Shown: positions 17,258 through 27,130 of the stretch, in pieces
How positions within the stretch are numbered: the first letter of the stretch is position 1
Layout of the letters: each line of letters starts with the position of its first letter
NCBI RefSeq assembly: GCF_030734285.1
Contig: NZ_CP132295.1
Coordinates: 248,001 to 312,000, forward strand
Source: Natronococcus sp. AD-5
GTDB taxonomy: Archaea; Halobacteriota; Halobacteria; Halobacteriales; Natrialbaceae
Direction: 5' to 3'
DNA length: 64,000 bases
Notes under the pieces: model-generated
Database searches by the model: none
Told to the model about the DNA's origin: nothing
What the model saw: the letters and a program-made list of their open reading frames with translations, nothing else
Position numbers and translations under genes: made by a program

Positions 17258-17627
17258 TAGACGGTCCCGTTGAATTGGAAAGAGCGAGCGTACAGTCTGT
17301 TGCTGTAGAGAAACAACCGTTCAGTAGACATGCGAGCGTAACACTGTGAATTTTACCGAATAGAGATAATATTTGTGGATCGTGCTAGATAAAAGTGTTT
17401 AGTACCGCTTAAATAATCATCGTCCCCCTATATGTATGAATATAATAGTTATCTGTTTATTTAGAATAATTGCTGTAAAATATGATGAGTGAGTAGTGCG
17501 AGTTGACATCCTCCCGCTCCTGAAGGTTTGGAATTCCTCGGAGGGGAGTTCAAGGTTGTTGCTGCTGAATATCGGAACGGTCTTCGTACCCAGAAACCTA
17601 CAACCTCGTCCCCGCCAATAGGGCGAT
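17258..17627. other. Intergenic stretch with IS-type end remnant
   Basis: No gene is visible. At 17501-17540 the sequence GTTGACATCCTCCCGCTCCT followed by GAAGGTTTGGAATTCCTCGG resembles the end of haloarchaeal IS200/IS605-type elements, but its hairpin is no longer perfect. The right end carries the PhoD promoter. Confidence 0.45.
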
Positions 17628-19457
17628 ATGGCGGACGACATCAACCTTGGCGGTCGCGACGAACCGGTACGAGGTGACGATGACCATGCTGAACTCCTTT
17701 CCGAACTCGATTCGCATGACCTTGCGATCGCGACTACTCCAGACACTGACACGGGTACAAAACGATTCGAGTACGATCCAGATGCGGATCCAGATACAGT
17801 ATTCCCCCAGTCGGTAGCCAGTGGTGGGCCAACTCCGACAGGAGTGATTCTCTGGACACGGATTGCACCTGCTGCGTTCGACGCGACTGCTCTACTGGCC
17901 GTTCGAGTAGCCCGTGACTCTGATTTCGAGGAGGTCGTTTATGAAGGTGTAGTTGCCGACGCTGAACAAATCAAGTCCCACGATTATACTGTCAAAGTCG
18001 ATCTCGACGGATCTCTCGAGTCGGATCGTGAATACTACTATCGCTTCTATTATCGTAACACGGCTTCACGAATCGGACGGTGCCAGACACTCCCCGCACC
18101 TGACGCGTCTCCAGAAGTAATGCGGTTCGCAGTGCTCGCCTGCTAAAACTATCTGAATGGGTACTTCCCCGCGTTTCACTACGTCGCCAATGAAGATATC
18201 GACTTCATCATCCACGTCGGCGATTTTATCTACGAGTCCGATGAAGGTCACTTCAAGGGCCTCGGGTCGTACGACTACCCTGGGCGCAAGAAGGCGCTAC
18301 CGAGCGGGAACGGTCGCGTATGGGACCTCGAAGATTACCGGTATCTCTACCGGACGTACCGAAGCGACCGATTTCTCCAGGAAGCGCTCGAGGCACATAC
18401 AGTGATCGCCGGGTGGGACGATCACGAAATGATCAACGACCTATACTGGAACAAACGAACAGATGCGCCCGCGGGTGATCACCCCCGCAGTGACGACTCA
18501 CTGTTCATGACCAACCTCATCGCCGACACGATGCATGCTTGGTGGGAGTATATGCCTGCTCGCGTCACGTATGACCCTCAAGGTGACAACCTCCAAGACC
18601 GGTTCCAGCTGTGGCGCGAATTCGAGTTCGGCGATCTCGTGACGCTCGCGATGACCGACGAACGTCTGTTTCGCGATCCGCCTCGAGAAGCGATCCCGAC
18701 GCCCGATAATGTCGGTCCGCACCGAGAACCGCCAGGGCGGACGATGCTCGGCAAAGATCAGCGCGAGTGGCTCATCGACACGATCACTGGATCAGACACG
18801 ACATGGACAGTATGGGCCGACGAGGTTCTGACTGTTCCACTTCGCGTCGGTTCTGGCCCGCTCTCGCTCTATCCGGTTCAAGGCGGATGGGACGGCTACA
18901 CTCGAGAACGAATGCAAATCACCGAGAGAATCGCGGAGGACGATATCGACAATTTCGTAACGTTAACTGGTGATATGCACTGCTACATCGCTGCATACTC
19001 GCAGTCATCGTATCCTGGTCGAGTCACAGGCGGGGAAGGCGTCGCACAAGGTGAGCGTATCGGCATTGAATTCATGACTCCGGCTATAACTTCACTCAAC
19101 GTTGCAGAAGCCTTGCACTTGACACGTGGCTGGCGACGGACGCTCACCGAACCCCTATTGTCGTGGCTGGTGTCGGCGATGAATCCACACGTGGAGTTCT
19201 TTGATAGCCATCACTGGGGATACTCGGTAGTCGAATTCACGCGAGATGAGTGTACGTACATCGGATACGCTGTCGACAAGACAGTGAATACGCCAGATGC
19301 TGATCGATCCGTCGTGGCTGCCTATCGCGTTCCTGAGGGCGAGGTTGAGTTAACAGATGTAACTAACCAGTACCAGTCACGAGAGGATAAGACAAGTAGC
19401 GCGATACTTTCTGCGATTGAAAAACGAGTTGAGTCACTCTGGTCGACGGAACAGTGA
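17628..19457 (+). pseudogene. phoD: PhoD-family alkaline phosphatase with one in-frame stop
   Basis: The frame is open for about 609 codons except for a TAA at 18144-18146. Upstream lies the PhoD N-terminal Ig-like domain: FPQSVASGGPTPTGVILWTR and YYYRFYYRNTASRIGRCQTL. The catalytic metallophosphatase domain follows with DFIIHVGDFIYES, VIAGWDDHEMINDLYW and NFVTLTGDMHCYIAAY, the usual metal-ligand motifs. The stop sits in FAVLAC-stop-NYLNGYF, where the family has CQNY, so CAA changed to TAA. No Met that could restart the enzyme precedes the metal motifs. PhoD enzymes release phosphate from phosphodiesters outside the cell. No Tat signal is visible at the N-terminus, so the true start or signal may also be lost. 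Confidence 0.82.
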
Positions 19458-19463
19458 CTTCCT

Positions 19464-19511
19464 CCCACCCTACTCGCTCACGGCTGACGCTGATCGCTCC
19501 GTGAGGGTGGG
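19464..19511. repeat. IS200/IS605-type imperfect hairpin
   Basis: CCCACCCT...CTCACGG pairs with CCGTGAG...GGGTGGG across a short loop. The hairpin directly cuts the 3' end of the SDR gene. It resembles the palindromic ends of PATE-like elements and is one of three such hairpins in the decayed half. Confidence 0.5.
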
Positions 19512-19954
19512 GCAGTTCACAATGTGCCCGCCGCCGATTTCCTGAATGAACGCGCGCGAGGTCAGGTAGGTTCCCCGAACGTTGACCTCGGTCATCAAAT
19601 CGAAGCGATTTGCGGGCATCTCCTCGACGGTTGCCAGCTGGATGGCGCTTGCGTTGTTGATGACGATATTCACTTCACCGAAAACGTCGATAGCTTCTTC
19701 AGTGGCGGCTTCGATCTGTGCCGCGTCGCGCAGGTTCAACTGAATAGCGTGGGCGTCAACACCGTGCTGTTCGCACGCTTCAGCGGTCTTGTGAATCGTC
19801 CCGTCGAGGTCACTGTCGGTGTCATCGGCGGTTTTTCCGTGGAGACGACGTTGCAACCGTGTTCGGCAAGCGAGAGCGCGATTTCCTTTCCTATGCCTCG
19901 TGTGGTGCCGGTAATAAACGCGGTTCGCCCACTCAGGTCTGTCCCGGATCCCAT
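19470..19954 (-). pseudogene. Short-chain dehydrogenase, frameshifted and 3'-truncated
   Basis: The start reads MGSGTDLSGRTAFITGTTRG and IGKEIALSLAEHGCNVVST, the Rossmann TGxxxGIG motif of SDR enzymes. A frameshift near 19840 is needed to continue as GKTADDTDSDLDGTIHKTAE, then AIQLNLRDAAQIEAATEEAI and VFGEVNIVINNASAIQLATV (NNAS motif). The frame ends after GGGHIVNC in the IS-type hairpin, before the catalytic YxxxK region. About the last 120 residues are missing. The gene is dead. The NAD(P)-dependent substrate is unknown. Confidence 0.75.
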
Positions 19955-20118
19955 GCCCACTGCTCAGTATCTTTCCAGTTAACTATTTTGACGACCATGA
20001 AAACCAGTTTAGGCAGATTCGTCTCGGAATCGCTCGACAAGGTTCCCTAGTTCGCGAAGTCGGTATCAGCACCGACAAGAAGTGTTCCGTCAACTGAGCG
20101 GAGAAGAAACATCTCTCG

Positions 20119-20355
20119 TCAGGATCGCGGTGGAATCCGCAACTCGTCATCGACTTTGTAGAGATACCCCTTCAGGAACAGTTGTTCGATGTGTACTTGC
20201 GCGCCGGTCCGTTCAATTCCTTGCTCCACGAGATAAAAGATTGCGTCTTCTCGAGTAACGCTTTCCTCATCCGCCATCGCGTCAACGTGCCGCTCGAGGT
20301 GATCGAGCACGACTTTCTCGTTCGGGGAAATCGACGTCCGTGAATTCTCCACCAC
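20119..20355 (-). CDS. Small acidic helical protein, unknown function
   Basis: The 78-residue product reads like a small winged-helix or helical protein. SPNEKVVLDHLERHVDAMAD is followed by VTREDAIFYLVEQGIERTGA, VHIEQLFLKGYLYKVDDELR and IPPRS. The last segment, an ordered helix and a short hairpin, would suit a wing. I do not recognise a named family. The frame is intact with typical haloarchaeal composition. The perfect hairpin at 20393-20415 lies just upstream. Confidence 0.5.
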   Translation of the reverse strand: MVENSRTSISPNEKVVLDHLERHVDAMADEESVTREDAIFYLVEQGIERTGAQVHIEQLFLKGYLYKVDDELRIPPRS

Positions 20356-20392
20356 GTGTTGATTGAGCCTCTACAGGTTGAGCAGGGCGAGT

Positions 20393-20415
20393 GCCTCGGG
20401 GTCGAGCCCCGAGGC
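20393..20415. repeat. Perfect hairpin, IS200/IS605 or PATE-type end
   Basis: A 9-bp perfect stem, GCCTCGGGG / CCCCGAGGC, encloses the loop TCGAG. It is similar in build to the hairpin at 8139-8161. No transposase fragment is attached. It could be a solo element end, or less likely a transcript terminator. Confidence 0.5.
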
Positions 20416-20474
20416 GGTTCATAAAGGAGATGATTGGGGCAGGTACCGTAGTCTCGTTATATTCCACTGACTGC

Positions 20475-20987
20475 TCACTTCGATTGGTCTTCTATTTCAA
20501 CGGAGGCCCCGGTTTTGGATCGTGATCTCTTATCTCTAGAGGTATCGTCCATCAACCGCGTCATCTCGCGTTCGAATTCTTCTTCGCTAATCTCGCCTTC
20601 CACGTACTGTTCTTTGAGCTGTTGTTGCCGATCTTCGGTCGTCGGTTCGACCTTTTGCGCGACATCAAAGTGGCGCAGAAGTGGATACTTCCGCTCGAGC
20701 CATCCAACGAGGGAGATCAATCGGTCATCGCGAGGAAGTGACGCGTTCCGAAGGACAGAAACGACAGCTGCAGTGAAAAATATCACTGCGAAAAGCCCGA
20801 GGACAAGCCCGACGACGACCCACTCGGCGGCCTCTCCAAGCATTGCTAACAGAACGAACTCTTCGCTGTAAGAGACACTCCCAGATAGCACTGACAAGCC
20901 ATCCAGGAGTCCCATCAGACTAACGCCGACTATCAAAATTCCGGTGATCACGAACCCGCCGAAATACAGCCAGTGGCGAGAGACCAT
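20475..20987 (-). CDS. SHOCT-domain membrane protein
   Basis: The roughly 170-residue product has two strong membrane helices (LYFGGFVITGILIVGVSLMG and VVVGLVLGLFAVIFFTAAVV). A cytoplasmic tail ends in the SHOCT motif QLKEQYVEGEISEEEFEREM. SHOCT domains are short helical oligomerisation modules found at protein ends, and the overall function is unknown. The open frame extends far upstream to 21305, but that part has no family-like features and overlaps the glycosyltransferase gene. The ATG at 20987 directly before the first helix is preferred. The frame is intact. Confidence 0.72.
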   Translation of the reverse strand: MVSRHWLYFGGFVITGILIVGVSLMGLLDGLSVLSGSVSYSEEFVLLAMLGEAAEWVVVGLVLGLFAVIFFTAAVVSVLRNASLPRDDRLISLVGWLERKYPLLRHFDVAQKVEPTTEDRQQQLKEQYVEGEISEEEFEREMTRLMDDTSRDKRSRSKTGASVEIEDQSK

Positions 20988-21274
20988 ATTCTGAACGTCG
21001 GGACGAAGAGACGTTAAACCGTACGGAACCGGAAAAGCCGTTGACCATTTCTGCCTCCACCAGGATATCGGCTGGATCACTGAACGGCGATGCTGAATAA
21101 CATTATGCAGGTTGCTGCCATGCCTCATGACATAGGCACAGATGGTCCGAGCTCGATCGGACTTCTCGAGCGAGATACAGAGAACTCGGCCGTTAGAACG
21201 TCCCACCTTCCGTGTCGTCGACTGCGTATGATAGCTAGTAGTGGCCAGTAAGTTCGCAGAGTCTGGAAAGCGAC

Positions 21275-22564
21275 TTACGCACCGGCTTTTTCGACTTCGT
21301 ACCATTCGCCGTCCCAGCTAAGAAGGTATTCGAAAGCACAACGAATCGTCAGCAATCCGAACGCAGGGTAGACCAACGGCACTAGCGCCATTGTCGGCGT
21401 GAGTTCAACGACATGTCCGTTCTCGTAATCGCGATAGAGAATTGGCGCTACCGTAAGAGCGATCGCCACGAACGGGAGCAGGAAAAACCCCTCGAGATCG
21501 AGCACGAGTAACACAGCGACTTTCGCAGCAAGTGTAACGAGAAAGACGCTAGCCCCGAGACTGGAAATGATCCGCGCCGTCGATAGCTTCCCACGGAGTC
21601 CGCCGCGCTCGTAGCCGCCGGTCAGTGCCTTGAAGAAGAGTTCGATGTGGCCGAGCCGCCAGCGCTTGCGCTGGCCCCACAGGTCCCGAAGCGTATGCGG
21701 AGCCTCCATCTCATTAGTGATATTGCGGGACTGGCGGACCGCAAGCCCCTCCCGGAAGCACTTGTGAGCGAAATCGATGTCCTCGGTGAGGACGTGATCG
21801 AGACCGTCAACAGCCTCAAACGCTTCGCGGGTAAACGCCGACGAGGAACTCCGACAGTACGTGAATCCCAGCGGTTCGACCAATTTGTAGCCAGCATGAA
21901 AGAGCAGGCGTTCGGAGTAAGCGAGCGCCTCTACTGGTCCGGTCACCCGAGGGACCCGTCGAGCCTGAAAGACGTCCTGGTCGGCCTCAATGAGATGGTA
22001 CATTGCAGTCGGGACGAAATCGAGGTCGATCCGCTCATCAACATCGAAAGCCGCGAGGTAGTCGGCCTCAAGTCGCTCAACAGCATCATTGATCGCGCCA
22101 GCCTTCGACCCGGGATAGCGGTTAACCAGCACCTGTACGTCAGGATGCTCGGCGTACTCGCGGGCAGCCGATAGCGTGGGCTCGTCATCTGGTTCACAGA
22201 CGATAGCGATCTCGAGGTTCTGGTAGTGTGACTCCAGAAGCGTCTCAACGCTCTCTCCGATCACCTCGGCGTCGCGGTAGGCGGGGACGATAGCGGCGAC
22301 GCGAGGTCCGTCCAGAACGCACTCGTCCGGGTCGCGCTCGCTGTAGACCTCGCGAGCGAGCATTACCCCGCTCAGGGTTACGAGCGTTGAAAAAGCGATT
22401 GTGGCCGGAACAGCGTCAACAGTAATAATCCGAACTGCCAGCCAGTGAAGGCTGAAGGTGAACGTTTCTGTTTGAATTCCCTAGTAGGCGCCAATCGCCA
22501 GTACCAAAACCACCGCAGAGACGTACCCCAGTCGTTCAACTGTGCTCCGAAAGGTCCCGCGCAT
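21275..22564 (-). pseudogene. Membrane family 2 glycosyltransferase with one in-frame stop
   Basis: The full frame begins at an ATG at 22564 with TVERLGYVSAVVLVLAIGAY, is broken by TAG at 22481-22483, and continues through a second membrane helix. From an ATG at 22363 onward 362 codons are intact. They hold VAAIVPAYRDAEVIGESVET, LVNRYPGSKAGAINDAV, the Asp motif FDVDERID, TEDIDFAHK and QRKRWRLGH (the QxxRW site), then three C-terminal helices. This is a processive-type GT2 that would make or export a polysaccharide at the membrane. The TAG could come from TGG or CAG. Restart at 22363 would lose only the first two helices, so some activity cannot be excluded. Confidence 0.78.
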
Positions 22565-22846
22565 ATTGGAATCGACACGGTGTCCTGTTGTTAACCTGAC
22601 GGTCAAACTTTGGTTCAATCGATAGTAAACGAAATGTGGGGAGTTGTCAGTAGGAACGATCCTCAAGATCCAGTGCAGATAAATGCGAAACTATCCCACT
22701 GGGAGAAAACAGTATTGTCATGTGGCAGAGACTCGTCGCAGGTTTTGTATTCCCTCTTCCGCCGCCGGAGCGGAGTGTGGAATTCGTGACCACCAGTTTA
22801 TAGCAGGGGCAAATAACACGGCTAACGCAGTAGGTGGCTCAACGCA
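22565..22846. other. Divergent promoter region, GT2 and GH3 genes
   Basis: No gene is visible. The region separates the glycosyltransferase gene from the glycoside hydrolase gene and must hold both promoters. No clear operator symmetry was seen. Confidence 0.4.
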
Positions 22847-25072
22847 ATGGTGGACTCTTCGCAAGCAGGTGGAGAGGGAGAGACGGATCGGATCGCGAAG
22901 ATCGTCGAGAGGCTTACTCTCAGGGAGAAACTCCAACTCGTTCACGGAACGTATCCTGATTGGGGAAAAACGGAATCGGGGGCTTCTGGGTATCTCCCAC
23001 CGATTGAGCGGCTTGGTATTCCGACACTCCGGTTCGAGAATGGGCCGCTAGGAGTGAAATCTGCTGGTGGAACTGCCTTCCCAGCGGCGATTGCACTCGG
23101 GGCAGCATTCGACGTTGAGCTCGCTGAGAAATTCGGCGAAGCACTGGGTGCTGAAGCGCGAGAGCACGGTGTTGACGTCATCCTCGCACCCGGCTGTAAC
23201 CTCGTTCGCGTCCCGTCCTGTGGACGCAACTTCGAATACTATGGCGAAGATCCCTGTCATTCTGCGCGGATCGCCGCTGCGGTAGTCCGAGCTATCCAAT
23301 CACAGGGCGTGGTCGCAACTCCGAAACATTACGTTGCGAATAATCAGGAATACAAACGCGTCAATGTGAGTGCCGAAGTAGATGAGCGAACACTCCGCGA
23401 ACTGTACTTACCTGCATTCGAGGCGGCAGTCACAGAAGGTGACGCAGGTGCCGTGATGGCAGCGTATAATCGCGTAAACGGAACCCACGCGACAGCACAT
23501 CGAAAGCTGCTCACCGACGTTTTGAAAAACGAGTTCGAGTTCGACGGACCAGTCATCTCCGATTGGTGGGCAGTTCAAAACGGACCAGCTGCTGCGATAG
23601 CCGGACTCGATCTCGAAATGCCGGGGGTCGGAGCGATCGATTGGGCGGTGATGCTGGATAACCGGTTACGTCCCTTCCGTTTCATTGAGAACGTCTGGCC
23701 CGAGACGGTACCGGGACCGGAAGAAGCGGCCGCGTGGCTTTTTGAGAACAAGGGAGAACCTGGTGGCGACGCCAGTCCACAACGATCGTTATTTGCGCGA
23801 ACACTACCCGGAGAACTCAATCGCGGCGGGCTCGCAGTGGATCGGCTCAATGAGATGGTTAGCCGGGTACTCACGCTTCACGAGCGAGTCGGAGCGCTGG
23901 ATCAACGGCGGCAATCAGTGGATGTGAATCGAACGGCACATCGAGAACTCACAAAACGGATTGCGACTAGCGGCTCAGTCCTCTTAAAAAATGCAGCCGA
24001 TACGCTTCCACTCGAACAGAATGCGGCAGTTGCCGTAATCGGTCCGCACATTGACGAGGCCAAGACCGGTGGTGGCGGTAGTTCTGAGGTCTGGACTACA
24101 AAGGCTATAAGTCCGCTCGAAGGAATCCGTTCCCGGAGCACTGGACGGATAGCCGCTGAGCACGGACACCCGCCGATCGAGACGTCGCTGCCCGCCGATT
24201 GGGTTCTTCCTTCACTCAGGCGATTCAATCCCGACTGGAACTCCTCGATTGAAGACGCTCGGTCAGCCGCCGTTGAGATGGACGCCGCTGTTCTCGTTGT
24301 CCAAGACAATGCCGCGGAAGGGCGTGACCGAGCATCACTTTCACTGCCGAGTCGCCAGGACGAGCTTATTTCGGCCGTCGCCGACGTCGCCGAGCGCACA
24401 ATCGTCGTGCTCCAAACGGCGGGCGCAGTCGAGATGCCCTGGATCGATAATGTCGATGCAGTGATGGAAGCATGGTATCCCGGCCAAGAAGCGGGAAACG
24501 CGATCGCTGCCCTTCTCTACGGCGATGTCGATCCAGGTGGCTGCCTTCCGGTGACGTTTGCAACAGCGGATGAGTATCCAGCGAGCTCAACGGTAACGTA
24601 TCCCGGTGTCGAAGGCCCCGGGGGACATCCTGAGACGAGTTACAGCGAAGGTATGTTTATCGGTTATCGCCACTTCGACGAGCACGATATTGAGCCGCTG
24701 TTCCCGTTCGGACACGGACTCAGCTATGCGGAGTTCCAATACAGTGATCTCAAGGTGTCTTCTGACGAGGACACTTCATTCGTTTCGGTCACCGTCGAAA
24801 ATACCAGTAAGCGTCGAGGTCGAGATATCGTGCAACTATATGTGCATGCTCGGGGAACGAGTGTTCCCCGTCCCTTCCGTGAGTTCGCTGGGTTCGAGGC
24901 GATTACGCTCGATGCTGGCGAAGTCCAGACGATCGACGTAGGATTCAGTGAAAGAGCATACGCCTTCTTTGATGAGAAGGAGGATGATTGGGTAACTGAA
25001 ACCGGGGAGTTCGTGCTCGAGATTGGTCGATCATCGCGAGATATTCGTGGGGCCGTGACGGTCAAAAAATGA
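22847..25072 (+). CDS. Glycoside hydrolase family 3 beta-glycosidase
   Basis: The 741-residue protein is a complete GH3 enzyme. The N-terminal TIM barrel has RFENGPLGV, GCNLVRVPSCGRNFEYYGED and ATPKHYVANNQE (the KHY substrate site). The nucleophile motif GPVISDWWAV puts the catalytic Asp near residue 239. The alpha/beta sandwich domain follows with SGSVLLKNAADTLPLEQ and GGGGSSEVW. The C-terminal fibronectin-III-like domain contains VTVENTSKRRGRDIVQLYVH. Such enzymes release glucose or xylose from beta-linked oligosaccharides. No signal peptide is seen, so it is probably cytoplasmic. It is one of the few long intact genes in the decayed half. It is monocistronic. Confidence 0.9.
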   Translation: MVDSSQAGGEGETDRIAKIVERLTLREKLQLVHGTYPDWGKTESGASGYLPPIERLGIPTLRFENGPLGVKSAGGTAFPAAIALGAAFDVELAEKFGEALGAEAREHGVDVILAPGCNLVRVPSCGRNFEYYGEDPCHSARIAAAVVRAIQSQGVVATPKHYVANNQEYKRVNVSAEVDERTLRELYLPAFEAAVTEGDAGAVMAAYNRVNGTHATAHRKLLTDVLKNEFEFDGPVISDWWAVQNGPAAAIAGLDLEMPGVGAIDWAVMLDNRLRPFRFIENVWPETVPGPEEAAAWLFENKGEPGGDASPQRSLFARTLPGELNRGGLAVDRLNEMVSRVLTLHERVGALDQRRQSVDVNRTAHRELTKRIATSGSVLLKNAADTLPLEQNAAVAVIGPHIDEAKTGGGGSSEVWTTKAISPLEGIRSRSTGRIAAEHGHPPIETSLPADWVLPSLRRFNPDWNSSIEDARSAAVEMDAAVLVVQDNAAEGRDRASLSLPSRQDELISAVADVAERTIVVLQTAGAVEMPWIDNVDAVMEAWYPGQEAGNAIAALLYGDVDPGGCLPVTFATADEYPASSTVTYPGVEGPGGHPETSYSEGMFIGYRHFDEHDIEPLFPFGHGLSYAEFQYSDLKVSSDEDTSFVSVTVENTSKRRGRDIVQLYVHARGTSVPRPFREFAGFEAITLDAGEVQTIDVGFSERAYAFFDEKEDDWVTETGEFVLEIGRSSRDIRGAVTVKK

Positions 25073-25281
25073 ACACCGGACTCGCTCATCTAGATTGATC
25101 CTGATCCCTCTTGTTGTGGTCCGAGATCGCTTATTCGTCGTTCGTCGGTCGGCTTCGACCCGAATCCAGGATCGCTCGTCGTTGCTGCAAATAATATCCA
25201 CACAACGAACATTTGAAGAGGAGCGAAGCTCTAGAGCTTGAGATCCTCGTAGTGGGACGATTCCTCGGCCGTCGTCTTGTT
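25073..25281. other. Intergenic, nothing recognised
   Basis: No gene, repeat or hairpin that I can support is visible between the GH3 gene and the frameshifted gene downstream. Confidence 0.4.
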
Positions 25282-25871
25282 CTACGACTTCTCTGGAACC
25301 TCTTGGACGTCCTGCTCGGGCACGTGTGGCTCTCGAGTAGGCCCAAGATACCACCATCCTGGAGAGTTCGCGGCGTCCTCGAGCGAGCGAACGCCCTTCT
25401 CGTTGATCACGCGGAGCACCTCGAGGGGATCGTCGTCAGCGGAGTCCGTGGGGACGATCACGACGCGGAAGTCCTCCGTCGTCGGGAGCGCGCCGCGGAA
25501 TTCGCGATCAGGAACCACGGGCTCATTCACGGTGGGGTGTGGACCGTCGCGACCGAGATCGTCCTCGTCGTACCCGGAGGCCATCCCGTCGTACTTCGTT
25601 CGATCGGCGAAGACCGCCGAGAGATCGTCGAACCGGGCCCGGACCGTTCCCGCCTCGTCCTCGGGGCGGATCTCTCCGGTCTCGCGATTGCGCGACCATA
25701 CTTACGCGCATTCTCGATCACGGGTTTCTCGCTGGCGATGTAGATCTTATTCAGGTTGTAGAAGAGTTCGCGATCACCGACGACGTCCCGGACGTACTCC
25801 GGCTCGGTGAGTGCCTCCCACACGTCGTGAACAGTCTCCTCGCGAGCGACGAAAAAGGAGGTGAGGTACAT
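25282..25871 (-). pseudogene. Unknown haloarchaeal protein, frameshifted
   Basis: The first frame starts MYLTSFFVAREETVHDVWEA and reads LTEPEYVRDVVGDRELFYNL, NKIYIASEKPVIENARKYGR. After a one-base shift near 25690 the second frame gives GEIRPEDEAGTVRARFDDLS, AVFADRTKYDGMASGYDEDD and EFRGALPTTEDFRVVIVPTD, ending EPHVPEQDVQEVPEKS. Together they make a roughly 195-residue acidic protein. I do not recognise the family; similar proteins seem to belong to haloarchaeal plasmids and islands. An AT-rich promoter lies upstream at about 25872-25895. Confidence 0.55.
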
Positions 25872-25889
25872 ATATCAAATATTAGAGGG

Positions 25890-26276
25890 GTGGTCAGGAT
25901 CCGAACGAACGTTATCGGCTATCACATGGCCGTGTTACTGGGTGAGCGAGACGGTCCTTACGAGGATAAGCCAGTAGTCAAACGGGATGGCCAGGAGCAG
26001 CTTAAGGACTCACCGATCCCGGCGAATGCTTACAATCTAACTGAGGCTGGAAAACAGAAAGTGGTCGAGATTCGCAAGGAGGGAGGGCAGGCGCTCCCCT
26101 CGTACAAGTCACTCGAGCGCGAGCTGGCCGAGCTCCGATGGAACCACAAATAACACCGCCAGGATCACGAGGAACTTCGAGCCGAGTGTCGAGAAGTGGT
26201 CGAGGAGCAGGAATGGTTCCGGGAGCAGTATAACGAGCTGCTCAAGCGGATGACCGAAAAGGGTTTGCTCGACTGA
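25890..26276 (+). pseudogene. Coiled-coil protein fragment, frameshifted
   Basis: A plus-strand frame with haloarchaeal composition reads NVIGYHMAVLLGERDGPYED, KPVVKRDGQEQLKDSPIPAN, AYNLTEAGKQKVVEIRKEGG and SYKSLERELAELRWNHK to a stop at 26153. In a shifted frame it goes on as RQDHEELRAECREVVEEQEW, FREQYNELLKRMTEKGLLD. The second part is a typical acidic coiled coil. LTEAGKQKV suggests the wing of a winged helix before it. No start is visible and one frameshift is needed, so it is a fragment. It probably belonged to a plasmid-type operon. Confidence 0.45.
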
Positions 26277-26294
26277 TATGGGGATATACCGATA

Positions 26295-26420
26295 GGGGCC
26301 TGTTGAAATCCATCTGGGTTGATACTCAGGAGAGAGGCGCTACGAACTAGTATCGACCGAATAGATCGAATCCGCTTGTCATCCAAGACCGTAGGATACC
26401 AAGAGGGTTTCAACAAGGTC
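26295..26420. mobile_element. MITE-like element with terminal inverted repeats
   Basis: GGCC-TGTTGAAATCC at the left end and GGGTTTCAACAAGGTC at the right end form imperfect terminal inverted repeats of about 15 bp around 95 bp. No transposase is encoded. This size and layout suit a miniature inverted-repeat element moved by a related IS. The parent IS and target duplication were not identified. Confidence 0.55.
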
Positions 26421-26496
26421 AAAAATCAGGGAATTTCGGTCTTTGCCTTACAAATGTTCAAATTCAATATATGTATACAGCGATAAGGAAGAAGTG

Positions 26497-27129
26497 ATGA
26501 CGGAAGATACGACCGAAGACTTCCCCGCAAACAAAGCAGCGCGGGCGCTCTCAGAGATAGAGGGATACGACGAAACGCTGACCGCACGCACATTCGGCCT
26601 GAACCTCATGGTGTTCGCGCTGGCGATCGCAGCGATCCCAATCACTTACACAGCAGCCGACCCGTGGCTAACGAAGTACTATAACGGCTCAGTCGCACTC
26701 GCGGTCCTCTGGTTACCATGGATAGCCGGCGCAGTTGTCATCACGTCAACACTCTGATCCACACACTCGATCACACTTGGTCGGGACCAAAATTCACTCA
26801 GCCAAGGTGCCCTGGGAGTAGGATTCACCATCCTGTTCTTCGTAATCGCAGCTGGCGTCTCAATCATACTCGGATCTGATGTAACCACATACATCATCAT
26901 GGGCGTGGCCGGAGGCGTCCTCACAGCCATCATCGGCGTCGTCTTCTACCTCATATACAACGCGAGATGGATTCTGACGCCCATGATAATGTCCGGTGCC
27001 GCGATCCTACTCGCAAGCGTCGCAACTCACCAGGCGGACCTCTCACTCGCCGGGGAAGGATTTGTCCTCGGACTCGTTCAGGGAGTTGCGTATTTCGCCA
27101 CAGGCTGGATAATAACGTATCGAGGGTAA
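26497..27129 (+). pseudogene. Multi-helix membrane protein with one in-frame stop
   Basis: One frame starts MTEDTTEDFPANKAARALSE and has two helices (FGLNLMVFALAIAAIPITYT, ALAVLWLPWIAGAVVITSTL). It meets TGA at 26755-26757, then continues with more helices: LGVGFTILFFVIAAGVSIIL, YIIMGVAGGVLTAIIGVVFY and VLGLVQGVAYFATGWIITYR. The frame is otherwise open over 210 codons. The stop could come from TGG or CGA. The winged-helix gene starts one base after its stop, so they form an operon. The function is unknown. Small membrane protein plus wHTH pairs of this kind are common in haloarchaea. Confidence 0.68.
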
Positions 27130-27130
27130 A

